Below, piece after piece: positions 25,093-33,773 of a DNA stretch of 39,024 bases. This stretch comes from JBJELF01 sp051879015 (GTDB lineage Bacteria; Bacillota; Clostridia; Lachnospirales; Lachnospiraceae). The translations under genes were made by a program, and so were the position numbers. The stretch's first letter is position 1. Every line of letters starts with the position of its first letter. The notes under the pieces were generated by a model that was given only the letters and a program-made list of their open reading frames with translations, was not told the origin of the DNA and made no database searches. Location of the stretch: contig JBJELF010000126.1 in NCBI GenBank assembly GCA_051879015.1, positions 1 to 39,024 on the forward strand. The letters are read 5' to 3'.

Positions 25093-25767
25093 TTAAATAT
25101 TTTCGATTTGCCAGTCAATAGGCTCTACACCATTGGCAGCCAAAAATTGATTTGTCTGACTAAATGGTCTGCTGCCAAAGAAACCTCGATTGGCCGACAG
25201 AGGACTTGGATGAGGTGCCTCCAAAATCAAATGCTTGGGATTATTTAACATACGTTTTTTCTGCTGTGCAGGTCGACCCCAAAGAATAAATACTATCGGT
25301 CTGTCTAACTCATTAACCGCACGGATGGCTGCGTCCGTAAACTCTTCCCAACCGATTCCTCGATGAGAGAATGCTTGATGAGCACGCACTGTCAAAACTG
25401 TATTCAGCATCAATACCCCCTGCTCCGCCCATTTTACCAGATACCCATTGTTTGGTATGTAACAGCCCAAATCCGTCTGTAATTCTTTATAAATATTGAC
25501 TAAAGACGGTGGAATCTGCACATCTGGCTTAACAGAAAAACACAGTCCATGTGCCTGACCATCGCCATGATATGGGTCCTGCCCCAATATCACCACTTTC
25601 ACTTTAGAGAGGGGCGTCAAACTGAACGCATTAAAAATATCGTTGGAGGCAGGAAACACTTGATAATTTTTATACTCTTCCACAACTTTTTTGTACAATG
25701 CCGCATAGTACGGCTTTTTAAATTCCGCTGACATTGGCACCAGCCAATCATTACTAATCGCTGCCAT
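25093..25767 (-). CDS. ung: Uracil-DNA glycosylase, family 1
   Basis: Start at ATG 25767 (224 residues, MAAISNDW) because AGGAGG lies 4-5 bases before it; the frame from 25797 is ten residues longer without support. Catalytic D64 is in GQDPYHGDGQAHGLCFS (62-78) and H186 in HPSPLSA (186-192). It removes uracil from DNA, starting base-excision repair. Near mutY and recA it forms part of a loose repair cluster. Confidence 0.97.
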   Translation of the reverse strand: MAAISNDWLVPMSAEFKKPYYAALYKKVVEEYKNYQVFPASNDIFNAFSLTPLSKVKVVILGQDPYHGDGQAHGLCFSVKPDVQIPPSLVNIYKELQTDLGCYIPNNGYLVKWAEQGVLMLNTVLTVRAHQAFSHRGIGWEEFTDAAIRAVNELDRPIVFILWGRPAQQKKRMLNNPKHLILEAPHPSPLSANRGFFGSRPFSQTNQFLAANGVEPIDWQIENI

Positions 25768-25826
25768 GATTCCTCCTAATCCTCTTTCCTTATTCACTCG
25801 TAGGATTCTTTTAATATTCTGTTTTC

Positions 25827-26588
25827 CTATTGTCTGACAGACACTCCCCTTGAAGCCAGATATGCTTTCAAATCCTTAATTTCCATCTCTCTATAATGAA
25901 ACAAAGAAGCCGCCAAGGCCGCATCTGCCTTGCCCTCAGTCAAGGTATCATAAAAATGCTCCATCTTACCAGCCCCACCTGAAGCAATCACTGGAATACT
26001 CACATTCTCTGCAATTGTGCGAGTCAGTACATTGTCATAGCCTGCCTTGGTGCCGTCACAGTCCATGCTGGTTAATAAAATTTCTCCTGCTCCCAACTTA
26101 TTTGCCTTGATTGCCCATTCAACAGCATCCAATCCTGTATCAATACGTCCACCGTTTTTGAATACATTCCAGCCACTGCCATCAGCACGTCTTCTCGCAT
26201 CAATGGCAACTACTACGCACTGACTTCCAAACTTATCGGCGGCATCGCTAATCAATCTGGGATTGTTGATAGCCGATGAATTGATGGAAATTTTATCTGC
26301 ACCCTCACGCAAAATCATCTTGAAATCTTCTACACTGCGAATGCCTCCGCCCACCGTAAAGGGAATGAACACAGTCTCTGCCACTCGTCTGACCATATCA
26401 ATCATAATATTTCGTGCATCTGATGAAGCCGTAATATCCAAAAATACCAATTCATCCGCCCCTGATTCGTCATAGGCAGCCGCAATTTCCACTGGATCTC
26501 CTGCATCCTTCAGATTAACAAAATTCACACCTTTTACGACACGACCCGCCTTTACATCCAAACAAGGAATAATTCTTTTTGTAAACAT
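25827..26588 (-). CDS. hisF: Imidazole glycerol phosphate synthase, cyclase subunit
   Basis: The ATG at 26588 (253 residues, MFTKRIIPCLDV) is chosen: GGGAGG is 6 bases upstream and the length equals typical HisF. Catalytic D11 (IPCLDV) and D130 (VVAIDAR) and the phosphate-binding FTVGGGI and ASGGAG loops are present in a beta/alpha barrel. With HisH it converts PRFAR and ammonia to imidazole glycerol phosphate and AICAR. It begins one base after hisH ends, so the subunits are co-translated. Confidence 0.97.
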   Translation of the reverse strand: MFTKRIIPCLDVKAGRVVKGVNFVNLKDAGDPVEIAAAYDESGADELVFLDITASSDARNIMIDMVRRVAETVFIPFTVGGGIRSVEDFKMILREGADKISINSSAINNPRLISDAADKFGSQCVVVAIDARRRADGSGWNVFKNGGRIDTGLDAVEWAIKANKLGAGEILLTSMDCDGTKAGYDNVLTRTIAENVSIPVIASGGAGKMEHFYDTLTEGKADAALAASLFHYREMEIKDLKAYLASRGVSVRQ

Positions 26589-26589
26589 A

Positions 26590-27207
26590 TTATGCCTCCC
26601 TTCCAATTGCCGCAAAATTTTTTAATATTTGCAAACCAATCCGTCCGCTCTTCTCTGGATGGAACTGACAGGCAAATACATTGCCATGCTCGACAGAGGC
26701 ATGAATATGGGTGCTGTACTCGGTTGTAGCTGCTACATCTGCTTCATTCGATGCCTTTAGATAATAAGAATGTACAAAATACACATATGGATGTGTCTCC
26801 AATCCCCGAAACAGTGCAGCACCTTCTCTGATATCCAGCGAATTCCAACCCATATGGGGAATCTTCAGACCCTCTCCTGCAGGAATTCTCAAAATCTCCC
26901 CCTTCAAAATACCTAATCCTTCTACACCATCACTCTCATCACTGCGTTCAAACAAAAGCTGTAATCCCAGACAAATTCCCAGAAAAGGTTTTCCCATAGA
27001 AATCGCTTCTTTGATTACTTCCACAAGCCCAAATTGATGTAAATTGTTCATGGCATCACCAAATGCACCTACACCTGGCAAAATAATCTTATCTGCAGAA
27101 AGTATGATGTCTTTGTCTCTCGTTATTACCGCATCCTCTCCAATGCGATTCAAAGCCTTCTGTACGCTCCTCAAATTGCCTGCATCGTAATCAATAATTG
27201 CAATCAT
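26590..27207 (-). CDS. hisH: Imidazole glycerol phosphate synthase, glutaminase subunit
   Basis: A 205-residue class-I glutamine amidotransferase. Triad: C79 (LGICLGLQLLFE), H183 and E185 (QFHPEKSG). It supplies ammonia to HisF through the barrel. Only hisH and hisF occur here; the rest of histidine synthesis must be elsewhere. No T-box leader is seen upstream, only two direct repeats (27291-27325). Confidence 0.97.
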   Translation of the reverse strand: MIAIIDYDAGNLRSVQKALNRIGEDAVITRDKDIILSADKIILPGVGAFGDAMNNLHQFGLVEVIKEAISMGKPFLGICLGLQLLFERSDESDGVEGLGILKGEILRIPAGEGLKIPHMGWNSLDIREGAALFRGLETHPYVYFVHSYYLKASNEADVAATTEYSTHIHASVEHGNVFACQFHPEKSGRIGLQILKNFAAIGREA

Positions 27208-27290
27208 AATATCCCTCTCTTTTCCAGCGTAATTTTAACCATTGTACTTATTCTGTCACCAAAACAAACAAAAGCCTCGCAATAGCTGCA

Positions 27291-27325
27291 ACAGTTTACC
27301 AATTTTAACAAAACCAAGTTTACCA
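27291..27325. repeat. Direct repeat AGTTTACCA upstream of hisH
   Basis: Two exact 9-base copies, 24 bases apart start to start, lie 85-120 bases before hisH. The spacing of somewhat over two helical turns suggests paired protein sites, but the minus-strand TGGTAAACT also resembles an extended -10. Confidence 0.4.
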
Positions 27326-27367
27326 TTAACGAAAGAAATTGTAAAGGATTTCTAGCCTAATTCTTGC

Positions 27368-27994
27368 TTAATTCAACACCTGCTTTAGAAAATTTTCTGC
27401 CGAAATCGGCACACTGCAGGCTCGCTCTGCAATCTCCTGCGAAATCTGAGGAAATTTTTCTCCAACGCGAATCAGGTAAGACTTCTGATTAATCATGGTC
27501 AATCGCTCAAAAGGCCATCGAATAATCATAGGTGCAGTGAAATCGCAGCCTAATTCCAGCAAGAGCATCTTTCGATTCATGCCCAGACTGAGCCAACTGC
27601 GATATGCCTGCCATTGCTTCATATATCCTTCCTCCACATAAGGCTTGTTGGTCCAAATATTTTCCACCACTTCTCCCTTACAATGAGGACAAACTGCTGG
27701 CTTTTCCTCCCACACCTCCTTAGTACAGGCTGCCTTACACTGCCAGCGATGCACACTTCCGCATGGTGCTGCAATACGCTTCCCATCAAGAGTGCTGTGA
27801 TACAGTGCATCATCTGTATTCGTAGTCAGCACGAAATAGAACTTTTTCCTGGTTAGCTGACGAATCTTTTCATATAATTCCTGCAATTTTTCTTTTTCTA
27901 GTCTCTCCTCGGACAACTCACTGCCCACCCCAATCAGTAAAATTTCACAATCTTTTAGTTTCTGTTTTATCATTTCATAATCAATCTGTGGCAT
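27368..27994 (-). CDS. Degenerate sirtuin (Sir2)-like protein
   Basis: The 208-residue protein follows the Sir2 plan in outline: LLIGVGSEL (19-27) at the GAGIS position, TTNTDDALYHSTLDGKR (57-73) at TQNIDGLxxxAG, a zinc site C86, C90, C102 and C105, and LLLELGCDFTAPMIIRWPF at the late NAD-contact strand. The key HG of sirtuins is replaced: APCGS (76-80) puts C78 where the catalytic His should be, and the GAGxSxxSGIP loop is lost. Deacetylase activity is therefore doubtful; ADP-ribosyl or NAD-binding roles are possible. Monocistronic, flanked by intergenic DNA. Confidence 0.65.
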   Translation of the reverse strand: MPQIDYEMIKQKLKDCEILLIGVGSELSEERLEKEKLQELYEKIRQLTRKKFYFVLTTNTDDALYHSTLDGKRIAAPCGSVHRWQCKAACTKEVWEEKPAVCPHCKGEVVENIWTNKPYVEEGYMKQWQAYRSWLSLGMNRKMLLLELGCDFTAPMIIRWPFERLTMINQKSYLIRVGEKFPQISQEIAERACSVPISAENFLKQVLN

Positions 27995-28227
27995 ATTTTA
28001 TTCTGCTCCTTTGTATTTTTTTCCAATCTATAAACTTTAAAAATTTGTTTATTTAACTTGAAATACGATATATTTAAATTTTCGTATGGAAAACCCCTAT
28101 ATATTGTATTTTAGCTTTCCACATTGCCATGTAATACTTGCATCACTCAAGTAATTATACCATACTTTATTTGTGATTTTTACTAAATTTTATAAGAATC
28201 TCCAATTTTCTTTCACTATTATACTAT
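27995..28227. other. A+T-rich intergenic DNA
   Basis: It separates the divergent sirtuin-like gene from the DUF6465-like gene. There is a small ACTTG-N7-CAAGT inverted repeat near 28136-28152. I see no reading frame with a ribosome binding site and no clear promoter for the sirtuin-like gene. Confidence 0.4.
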
Positions 28228-28256
28228 TTGCAATTCTTCTTATTCTGTATTATAAT
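28228..28256 (+). promoter_or_regulatory. Promoter of the DUF6465-like gene
   Basis: TTGCAA (28228-28233), 17 bases, TATAAT (28251-28256). The leader would be about 105 bases; GCACAAA (about 28295) and TTTGTGC (about 28320) in it can pair. Confidence 0.75.
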
Positions 28257-28369
28257 ACAAGTGTTCTGACAATCCCATGTCAGCTACAAAAACAGCACAA
28301 ATTCAGCCAATATTTCTTATTTTGTGCTCAACTGCTGTATTCAAAAATTAAGAACCAGGAGGTAATACT

Positions 28370-28594
28370 ATGAAGACAACTTTAAACATACAGTACTTAG
28401 GCAGTGAAATTTCTGAAAAAGAAATCATAGCTAAAGTAAAAGAGCTGTGGTTAAATGATGGCAACAAAATTAAAGACATTAAAACACTGACTCTATACAT
28501 CAAGCCAGAAGAGATGACCGTTTATTATGTCATTAACGAAACCATCACTGGCAGCATTTCTTTTGCAGAGATTCCAGCACCACAAGAAGCATGA
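28370..28594 (+). CDS. DUF6465-like small protein
   Basis: The 74-residue protein has a start MKTTLNIQYLG, a middle KEIIAKVKELWLNDGNKIKD and YYVIN (53-57), the pattern I associate with the DUF6465 family common in Lachnospiraceae. Function is unknown. It is soluble, without Cys. AGGAGG lies 7 bases before the ATG, the promoter is near consensus and the terminator strong, so it is a well-expressed single-gene unit. Confidence 0.75.
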   Translation: MKTTLNIQYLGSEISEKEIIAKVKELWLNDGNKIKDIKTLTLYIKPEEMTVYYVINETITGSISFAEIPAPQEA

Positions 28595-28605
28595 GAAACA
28601 TTCTC

Positions 28606-28655
28606 AAAAAAATCCCGTCTGTGAGATTTCTTGTTCTCTCAGACAGGATTTTTTA
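28606..28655. terminator. Bidirectional terminator
   Basis: AAAAAATCC-GTCTG-GAGA and TCTC-CAGAC-GGATTTTTT arms around TTTCTTGT, with A-run and T-run. It lies between the convergent DUF6465-like and histidine kinase genes. Confidence 0.9.
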
Positions 28656-28673
28656 TTTCATGCTCGTCTTCCA

Positions 28674-30227
28674 CTATTTAGCCATTTCATCTTCCGCCGC
28701 ATTTTCAATCTTCTCAGGCAGCGCCAGCCGCATCTGATTCATAATCTGATTATCTTTCTTGACTTGAAACCAAAACTCCACACCACCTTCTACATTCAGC
28801 ACGCCAAAGGGCTCTTTATGAGAATCCATGATAGCCTTGACAATGGAAAGACCGATTCCGCTTCCACCGTATTCTCGCGTTCTCGCTTTGTCAACCTTAT
28901 AAAACTTTATCCATACCTTATCCAAGTCTTCATCCGGAATATGATTTCCTGTATTGAACACATGAACCTGCACATGCTCCATATCTTCTGTCATATAAAT
29001 CTGAATTTCCTTTGCATAGTCCAAATGATTGATGGCATTGCTGACATAGTTCGTCACAACTTCTTCTATTTTGAACTCATCCGCCAACACAATCATATGC
29101 TTCGGAATATTCATCTGAATGGTGCCAAGCTTCTGCTTCACACGCAGCGCATTGCTTTCCACCACACCGCTAATCAACTCAGATAAATCAAAAGAACTAA
29201 TTTCCACCGCATCCTGACCAAATTCCAAATGATTTAGGGTCAGCAATTTTTGCACCATCTTACTCATCTTATTGGTTTCATCAATAATGACCTCACAGTA
29301 AAACTGTCTGCTCTCAGGGTCGTCATCATTGATAGATTCCTGAAGTCCCTCGGCATAACCGGAAATCAGCGCCAACGGTGTCTTTAACTCATGAGATACA
29401 TTGGACAAAAATTCTTTTCGCATCTCATCAATTTGAATCTTCTCTTCGATATCTTTTTTTAATTGTTCATTGGCCTCTTTCAGCTCTACAATTGTTTTTT
29501 CCAACTGTTCTGCCATCTCATTAATACTGCTGCCCAAAATACCAATCTCGTCCTGATCACTCCCACAATAGCGTTCCGAAAAATCCAACCTGGCCATACG
29601 CTTTGATATGGAAGCCAGTTTTAATATCGGCAGTGTAATGCGCTTTGTCACTATCATCATCAATACACTTGTCACTATCATTAGGAGAATCCCCGTATAC
29701 ACCAAAAACTTGTTGGCAATATCCGCACTCTCACGGATAGATTCCATTGGAGAAGACAAAATAAACAAATATTTGCCATCTAACATACCATAAGCATCCA
29801 GATAATAGCTATTCATCTGTTTATCATAAATTTTTACAATTCTGTAATTATCATCGGACCAAATCACATTTCCTTCCTGACCAAACAGGCTATACTGCGT
29901 GTTTCTTGCCACTAAAATTTCAAATTCCAACTGAGAGGCATAGGAATGAATCTCACTCTTGTCTATAGACATAATCACACTAGTAATATTATAACGCTCC
30001 TTCCAGGACAGACAAACACGGTCAAGCTCAATCTTTTTTTCCTCCGAGGTCATATTGGCCTGCAAAATATCCTCCACTTCACTGCAGGCCGCATTCAAAA
30101 TTTCCTGCTTCTCATATTGATAATAGGTTTCCAGATAATATCGATTGACTCCAATACTTCCCAAAATCAGTGAGCAGGCTAAAAACATAAAAGTAATTGT
30201 GATTCTTAGTTGAATGGAATGTCTCAT
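28674..30227 (-). CDS. Sensor histidine kinase with HAMP domain
   Basis: The 517-residue kinase has membrane helix 1 (8-29), an extracellular sensor region (30-170), helix 2 (172-194), HAMP (about 195-250), short coiled coil, phosphoacceptor H279 (NVSHELKTPLALISGY), N-box (NYVSNAINHL) and G-box (YGGSGIGLSIVKAI). It lies 23 bases after its response regulator, in the same operon. The sensor region of 140 residues may be a Cache/PAS-like fold; the signal is unknown. The H-box is of the OmpR-partner type. Confidence 0.95.
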   Translation of the reverse strand: MRHSIQLRITITFMFLACSLILGSIGVNRYYLETYYQYEKQEILNAACSEVEDILQANMTSEEKKIELDRVCLSWKERYNITSVIMSIDKSEIHSYASQLEFEILVARNTQYSLFGQEGNVIWSDDNYRIVKIYDKQMNSYYLDAYGMLDGKYLFILSSPMESIRESADIANKFLVYTGILLMIVTSVLMMIVTKRITLPILKLASISKRMARLDFSERYCGSDQDEIGILGSSINEMAEQLEKTIVELKEANEQLKKDIEEKIQIDEMRKEFLSNVSHELKTPLALISGYAEGLQESINDDDPESRQFYCEVIIDETNKMSKMVQKLLTLNHLEFGQDAVEISSFDLSELISGVVESNALRVKQKLGTIQMNIPKHMIVLADEFKIEEVVTNYVSNAINHLDYAKEIQIYMTEDMEHVQVHVFNTGNHIPDEDLDKVWIKFYKVDKARTREYGGSGIGLSIVKAIMDSHKEPFGVLNVEGGVEFWFQVKKDNQIMNQMRLALPEKIENAAEDEMAK

Positions 30228-30250
30228 AGCTTAAATTTCCTTCCATTCCT

Positions 30251-30925
30251 TTAGTTTACTTCAAACTTATAACCCATACCCCAAATGGTTTTAATATACT
30301 CGCCCTTGTCGCCCAACTTGCTTCTCAGCTTCTTAACATGGGTGTCAATCGTTCTGGCATCACCAAAATAATCATAATTCCATACATTATTTAATATCTT
30401 CTCTCGAGAAAGAGCTAAGCCCTGATTTTCTACAAAATAAGTCAGCAATTCAAATTCTTTATAGCTTAACTCTATCTTCTTTCCATCAATTGTCACCTCA
30501 TGAGCTGCCTTATTCAACTGAATGCCGCCCACTTCGATGACATCTTCTTTAAGCACATTACTGCGACGCAGAATAGCCTCTACCCTAGCGACCAGAATCT
30601 TTGGACTAAAAGGCTTTGCAATGTACTCATCTACACCCAAATTGAAACCTTTCAGCTCGTCACGTTCCTCACCTTTGGCCGTCAGCATAATAATCGGTAC
30701 CTTGGAGAACTGGCGCACGGTTCTCACCACTTCCCAACCATCCATTTTTGGCATCATTACATCAAGCAAAATCAACACAATTCCTTTTTCATTAAAGAAT
30801 ACATCAACTGCTTCCTCGCCGTCTCCTGCCTCTAATACTTCAAAATCCTTTCTCACCAGAAAGTCCTTCACTAGTTTTCTCATCCTCGGCTCGTCATCCA
30901 CTACTAATATCTTTAATTTTTCCAT
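30251..30925 (-). CDS. OmpR/PhoB-family response regulator
   Basis: Start at ATG 30925 (224 residues, MEKLKILVVDDEPRMRK) with GGAGG 8 bases upstream; the TTG at 30940 lies in that site. Receiver domain 1-120 with D10, D11, phosphorylated D55 (LILLDVMMPKMDG) and a K in IAKPF; C-terminal winged helix about 128-222 (ELLTYFVENQGLALSRE, RTIDTHVKKLRSKLG). It acts with the adjoining kinase. An intrinsic terminator directly abuts its ribosome binding site. Confidence 0.96.
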   Translation of the reverse strand: MEKLKILVVDDEPRMRKLVKDFLVRKDFEVLEAGDGEEAVDVFFNEKGIVLILLDVMMPKMDGWEVVRTVRQFSKVPIIMLTAKGEERDELKGFNLGVDEYIAKPFSPKILVARVEAILRRSNVLKEDVIEVGGIQLNKAAHEVTIDGKKIELSYKEFELLTYFVENQGLALSREKILNNVWNYDYFGDARTIDTHVKKLRSKLGDKGEYIKTIWGMGYKFEVN

Positions 30926-30938
30926 ATCTAAAACCTCC

Positions 30939-30970
30939 AAAAAAGGGCATACACCCTCTCGTATATGCCC
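30939..30970 (-). terminator. Terminator of kduI, touching the response-regulator RBS
   Basis: Minus strand GGGCATATAC (30961-30970) and GTGTATGCCC (30945-30954) pair around GAGAGG, followed by TTTTTT and at once GGAGG, the ribosome binding site of the response regulator. So any transcript of the two-component genes from upstream must pass it; a weak promoter (TTGTTG-16-CATAAT) may lie just before the hairpin. Confidence 0.85.
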
Positions 30971-31050
30971 CAGATTTTATCAGTAAATTATGTTTTCTCT
31001 GTGTACTCCAACAAGAAACCCATTTCCCAACAAAGATAACTCCTTGCTTA

Positions 31051-31914
31051 TTATCTAATGTCTTTGTTAGAAATACCATCCATATCATCGAAATCCTGAT
31101 TTTCTCCAACCATACCCCAGATAAAGGTATAAGCCTGAGAACCAGAACCCGCATGAATTGACCAGCTTGGAGAAATAACTGCCTCCTCATTTCTCATTAC
31201 AATATGGCGTGTCTCCTGAGGCTCGCCCATATAATGCATTACGAAAGCATCCTCTGGCATATCAAAATACAGATATACTTCCATTCTTCTGTCATGTGTA
31301 TGACATGGCATAGTATTCCATACACTGCCTGGCTCCAACTTAGTCATACCCATTTCCAGCTGACAGCTTTCAACCTGTCCCGGCAAAATATACTTGCAGA
31401 TGGTTCTGTGATTGGAAAGCTCCAGAGAACCTAACTCAACCTTATTTTCTGCCTTAACGATAACAACACCCTCAGCAGGCTCACCCTCTGGTTTAATCAA
31501 TACCGTTGGATAAGTATGATGTGCCGGCGCACTGTTCAGATAAAATTTTGCTGGATTGGAAGCATCCTCACTGGCAAAAGAGATGTCCTGAGCGCCCATA
31601 CCAATATACATACCTTCCTTGTGGTCTACGATATACACTTTGCCATCAATGGTAATCGTACCCTTGCCGCCGATATTAATGACACCCAGCTCACGTCTCT
31701 GACAGAAATAAGCAGCACGGAGCTCTGCCCCTGCGGTCAATACCAAGCTATCTGTGGTTGGTGTAGCAGAACCAGTGATGATACGATCAATATGGCTGTA
31801 AACCAACTTAATCTCTCCTGGAACAAATACATTCTGAATCAAAAATTCTTCTCTCAAACGATCTGTTGTGTAATGCTTTACGTCCTTTGGACTTGCTGCT
31901 GTTCTTAATTCCAT
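31051..31914 (-). CDS. kduI: 5-dehydro-4-deoxy-D-glucuronate isomerase
   Basis: The 287-residue cupin-fold isomerase converts 5-keto-4-deoxyuronate (from pectin or glycosaminoglycan lyase products) to 3-deoxy-D-glycero-2,5-hexodiulosonate. Zinc ligands H205, H207, E212 (PCHTHDRRMEVYLYF) and H254 (SIHAGSG) are in place and match E. coli KduI with a shift of nine. KduD, the next enzyme, is not in the window. The gene is a single unit with its own promoter and terminator. Confidence 0.96.
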   Translation of the reverse strand: MELRTAASPKDVKHYTTDRLREEFLIQNVFVPGEIKLVYSHIDRIITGSATPTTDSLVLTAGAELRAAYFCQRRELGVINIGGKGTITIDGKVYIVDHKEGMYIGMGAQDISFASEDASNPAKFYLNSAPAHHTYPTVLIKPEGEPAEGVVIVKAENKVELGSLELSNHRTICKYILPGQVESCQLEMGMTKLEPGSVWNTMPCHTHDRRMEVYLYFDMPEDAFVMHYMGEPQETRHIVMRNEEAVISPSWSIHAGSGSQAYTFIWGMVGENQDFDDMDGISNKDIR

Positions 31915-31974
31915 TTTCCCACTCCTTCTGGCGTTCTCTTTTCTCTGCGAAAGAGAAAACGTCCTGCTTTATTT

Positions 31975-31990
31975 TCGCAAAATTCTGCGA
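31975..31990. promoter_or_regulatory. Possible kduI operator
   Basis: Inverted repeat TCGCA-AAATTC-TGCGA right at or after the predicted start of transcription; a third TGCGA is part of a TTTTCTCT-GCGAA-AGAGAAAA hairpin about 30 bases downstream. A repressor sensing uronate intermediates would be logical, but none is encoded nearby. Confidence 0.4.
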
Positions 31991-31999
31991 TTCTTGTTC

Positions 32000-32028
32000 A
32001 TTATATCATAATTTTGTCGTCAATTCAA
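32000..32028 (-). promoter_or_regulatory. Promoter of kduI
   Basis: TTGAAT (32023-32028), 17 bases, TATAAT (32000-32005) on the minus strand, with TG in the extended -10 position. Confidence 0.75.
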
Positions 32029-32065
32029 TGATATGAATGTTAAAATTTACCAATTTACAGAACTT

Positions 32066-32818
32066 TTACCCAATTACATCGTTCATGTCATATCTTCCAA
32101 CAGGACTCTTGACCAAAAACTTTGCTGCCTGCACTGCCCCCTTAGCAAATACCGCTCTGGAATAAGCGTGGTGGCTAAACTCCAGCACCTCATCCTGTCC
32201 AGCATAAATGACCTCATGATCTCCCACAATGGTACCGCCTCGAACTGCACTGATACCAATTTCCATACCATCTCGCTTTTGTCTGACCTGTGAACGATCA
32301 TACACATAATGGCAAGCTCCCTCCAAAGAATCATTCACCGCATTGGCCAGCAAAATTGCCGTTCCACTAGGTGCATCTAACTTCTGATTGTGATGTCTCT
32401 CAACAATCTCAATATCAAAACCCGCTTCTTTAAGGACAGGAGACACAATACTCAATACCTTCTTTAAAGTATTGATGCCTAAGGACATATTGGCAGACTG
32501 CAGCACAGGAATTACCTTTGCCGCTTCATCCAAATGTGCCAGCTGTTCTGCTGACAATCCCGTAGTACACAATACCAATGGCAGCTTCTTTGCTGCACAG
32601 TCATCCATCACCTGATCTGAAATCTTTGCATTGGAGAAGTCAATCACTACATCTGCATCCACATTACACTCTGCGATTGATGGAAAGACAGGATAATCAT
32701 ATTTTCCTAAATCAGCTAAATCTACACCTGCTACAATCTCCATATCTGCATCGGCAGAAATAATTTGGTTCAGCATACCGCCCATTCTTCCATTGCATCC
32801 CACAATTATTGTTCTCAT
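32066..32818 (-). CDS. dapB: 4-hydroxy-tetrahydrodipicolinate reductase
   Basis: The 250-residue enzyme reduces the DapA product to tetrahydrodipicolinate with NAD(P)H in lysine and diaminopimelate synthesis. N-terminal nucleotide loop VGCNGRMGGM (6-15) and catalytic ERHHNQKLDAPSGTA (140-154) with H142 and K146. It follows dapA by 29 bases and shares the lysine-riboswitch transcript. Spore formers also use dihydrodipicolinate for dipicolinic acid, linking this locus to spoVA indirectly. Confidence 0.97.
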   Translation of the reverse strand: MRTIIVGCNGRMGGMLNQIISADADMEIVAGVDLADLGKYDYPVFPSIAECNVDADVVIDFSNAKISDQVMDDCAAKKLPLVLCTTGLSAEQLAHLDEAAKVIPVLQSANMSLGINTLKKVLSIVSPVLKEAGFDIEIVERHHNQKLDAPSGTAILLANAVNDSLEGACHYVYDRSQVRQKRDGMEIGISAVRGGTIVGDHEVIYAGQDEVLEFSHHAYSRAVFAKGAVQAAKFLVKSPVGRYDMNDVIG

Positions 32819-32847
32819 GCTGTCATCCTTTCGTATCTTATTGCTTA

Positions 32848-33732
32848 TTAAAGAAGTCCATTTTTCTCCAATTCAGCCTTCAATTTTGCTTTATTGGCAT
32901 CCTCCATCTCAGACAATGGTGCACGAAGTCCACCCGCATTCAAGCCCATCATATTCATGGCAGCTTTCACCGGAATTGGATTCACCTCACAAAACAGAGC
33001 ATTGCACAGGCTAATCGACTTCAGCTGTAATTCCAAACTCTTAGCAGTATTGCCGGCTAAATATTCTGCTGCAATGTTATGAGTCAACCTTGGAGCGACA
33101 TTTGACAGCACAGAAATTACGCCCTTGCCGCCTAAAGACATAATTGGCACAATTTGGTCATCATTTCCAGAATAAATATCAATACATCCCTCTGCCAGGC
33201 TTGCCAGTTTAGCAATCTGAGAAATATTTCCACTGGCTTCTTTAATTGCCACAATGTTTGGCACAGCCTTAGCCAGCTTCACTACAGTCTCAGGCAGCAG
33301 ATTACAGCCTGTTCTTGATGGAACATTATACAAAATAATCGGAATCTTTACACTGTTTGCAATCGCTGTATAATGCGCAATCAAACCATTCTGAGTTGCT
33401 TTATTATAATATGGTGTCACCAACAGAAGGGCATCCGCGCCCGACTGCTCTGCATGAGTAGACAAACGAATGGCCTCTGCAGTACTGTTGGAACCTGTAC
33501 CTGCAATGACTGGCACACGACCTGCCGTATATTCCACAGTAAAACGGATGCACTCGTCATGCTCCTCATGACTTAATGTAGCAGACTCACCTGTAGTACC
33601 ACAGATTACAATAGCATCTGTGCCATTCTCAATCTGAAAATCAATCAATTTACCTAACTGTTCATAATTTACCTTATTGTCTGCAGTAAATGGAGTTACA
33701 ATCGCCACTGCTGCACCTTCAAAAATTGCCAT
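32848..33732 (-). CDS. dapA: 4-hydroxy-tetrahydrodipicolinate synthase
   Basis: The 294-residue aldolase condenses pyruvate with aspartate semialdehyde. The Schiff-base lysine is K164 (VAIKEASGN); Y135 and R140 are in LYNVPSRTG; GTTGE is at 45-49. Length is typical. It is the first gene after a lysine riboswitch and terminator, so lysine represses it. AAGGAGG is 7 bases before the ATG. Confidence 0.98.
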   Translation of the reverse strand: MAIFEGAAVAIVTPFTADNKVNYEQLGKLIDFQIENGTDAIVICGTTGESATLSHEEHDECIRFTVEYTAGRVPVIAGTGSNSTAEAIRLSTHAEQSGADALLLVTPYYNKATQNGLIAHYTAIANSVKIPIILYNVPSRTGCNLLPETVVKLAKAVPNIVAIKEASGNISQIAKLASLAEGCIDIYSGNDDQIVPIMSLGGKGVISVLSNVAPRLTHNIAAEYLAGNTAKSLELQLKSISLCNALFCEVNPIPVKAAMNMMGLNAGGLRAPLSEMEDANKAKLKAELEKNGLL

Positions 33733-33773
33733 TTCTTATTCCTCCTTAGATTAAAAAATCCTATATTGCCTGC

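Noticed and set aside
27208..27367. T-box or other histidine riboswitch before hisH
   Set aside because: No T-box sequence (TGGNACC-type antiterminator motif) and no terminator hairpin in the region.
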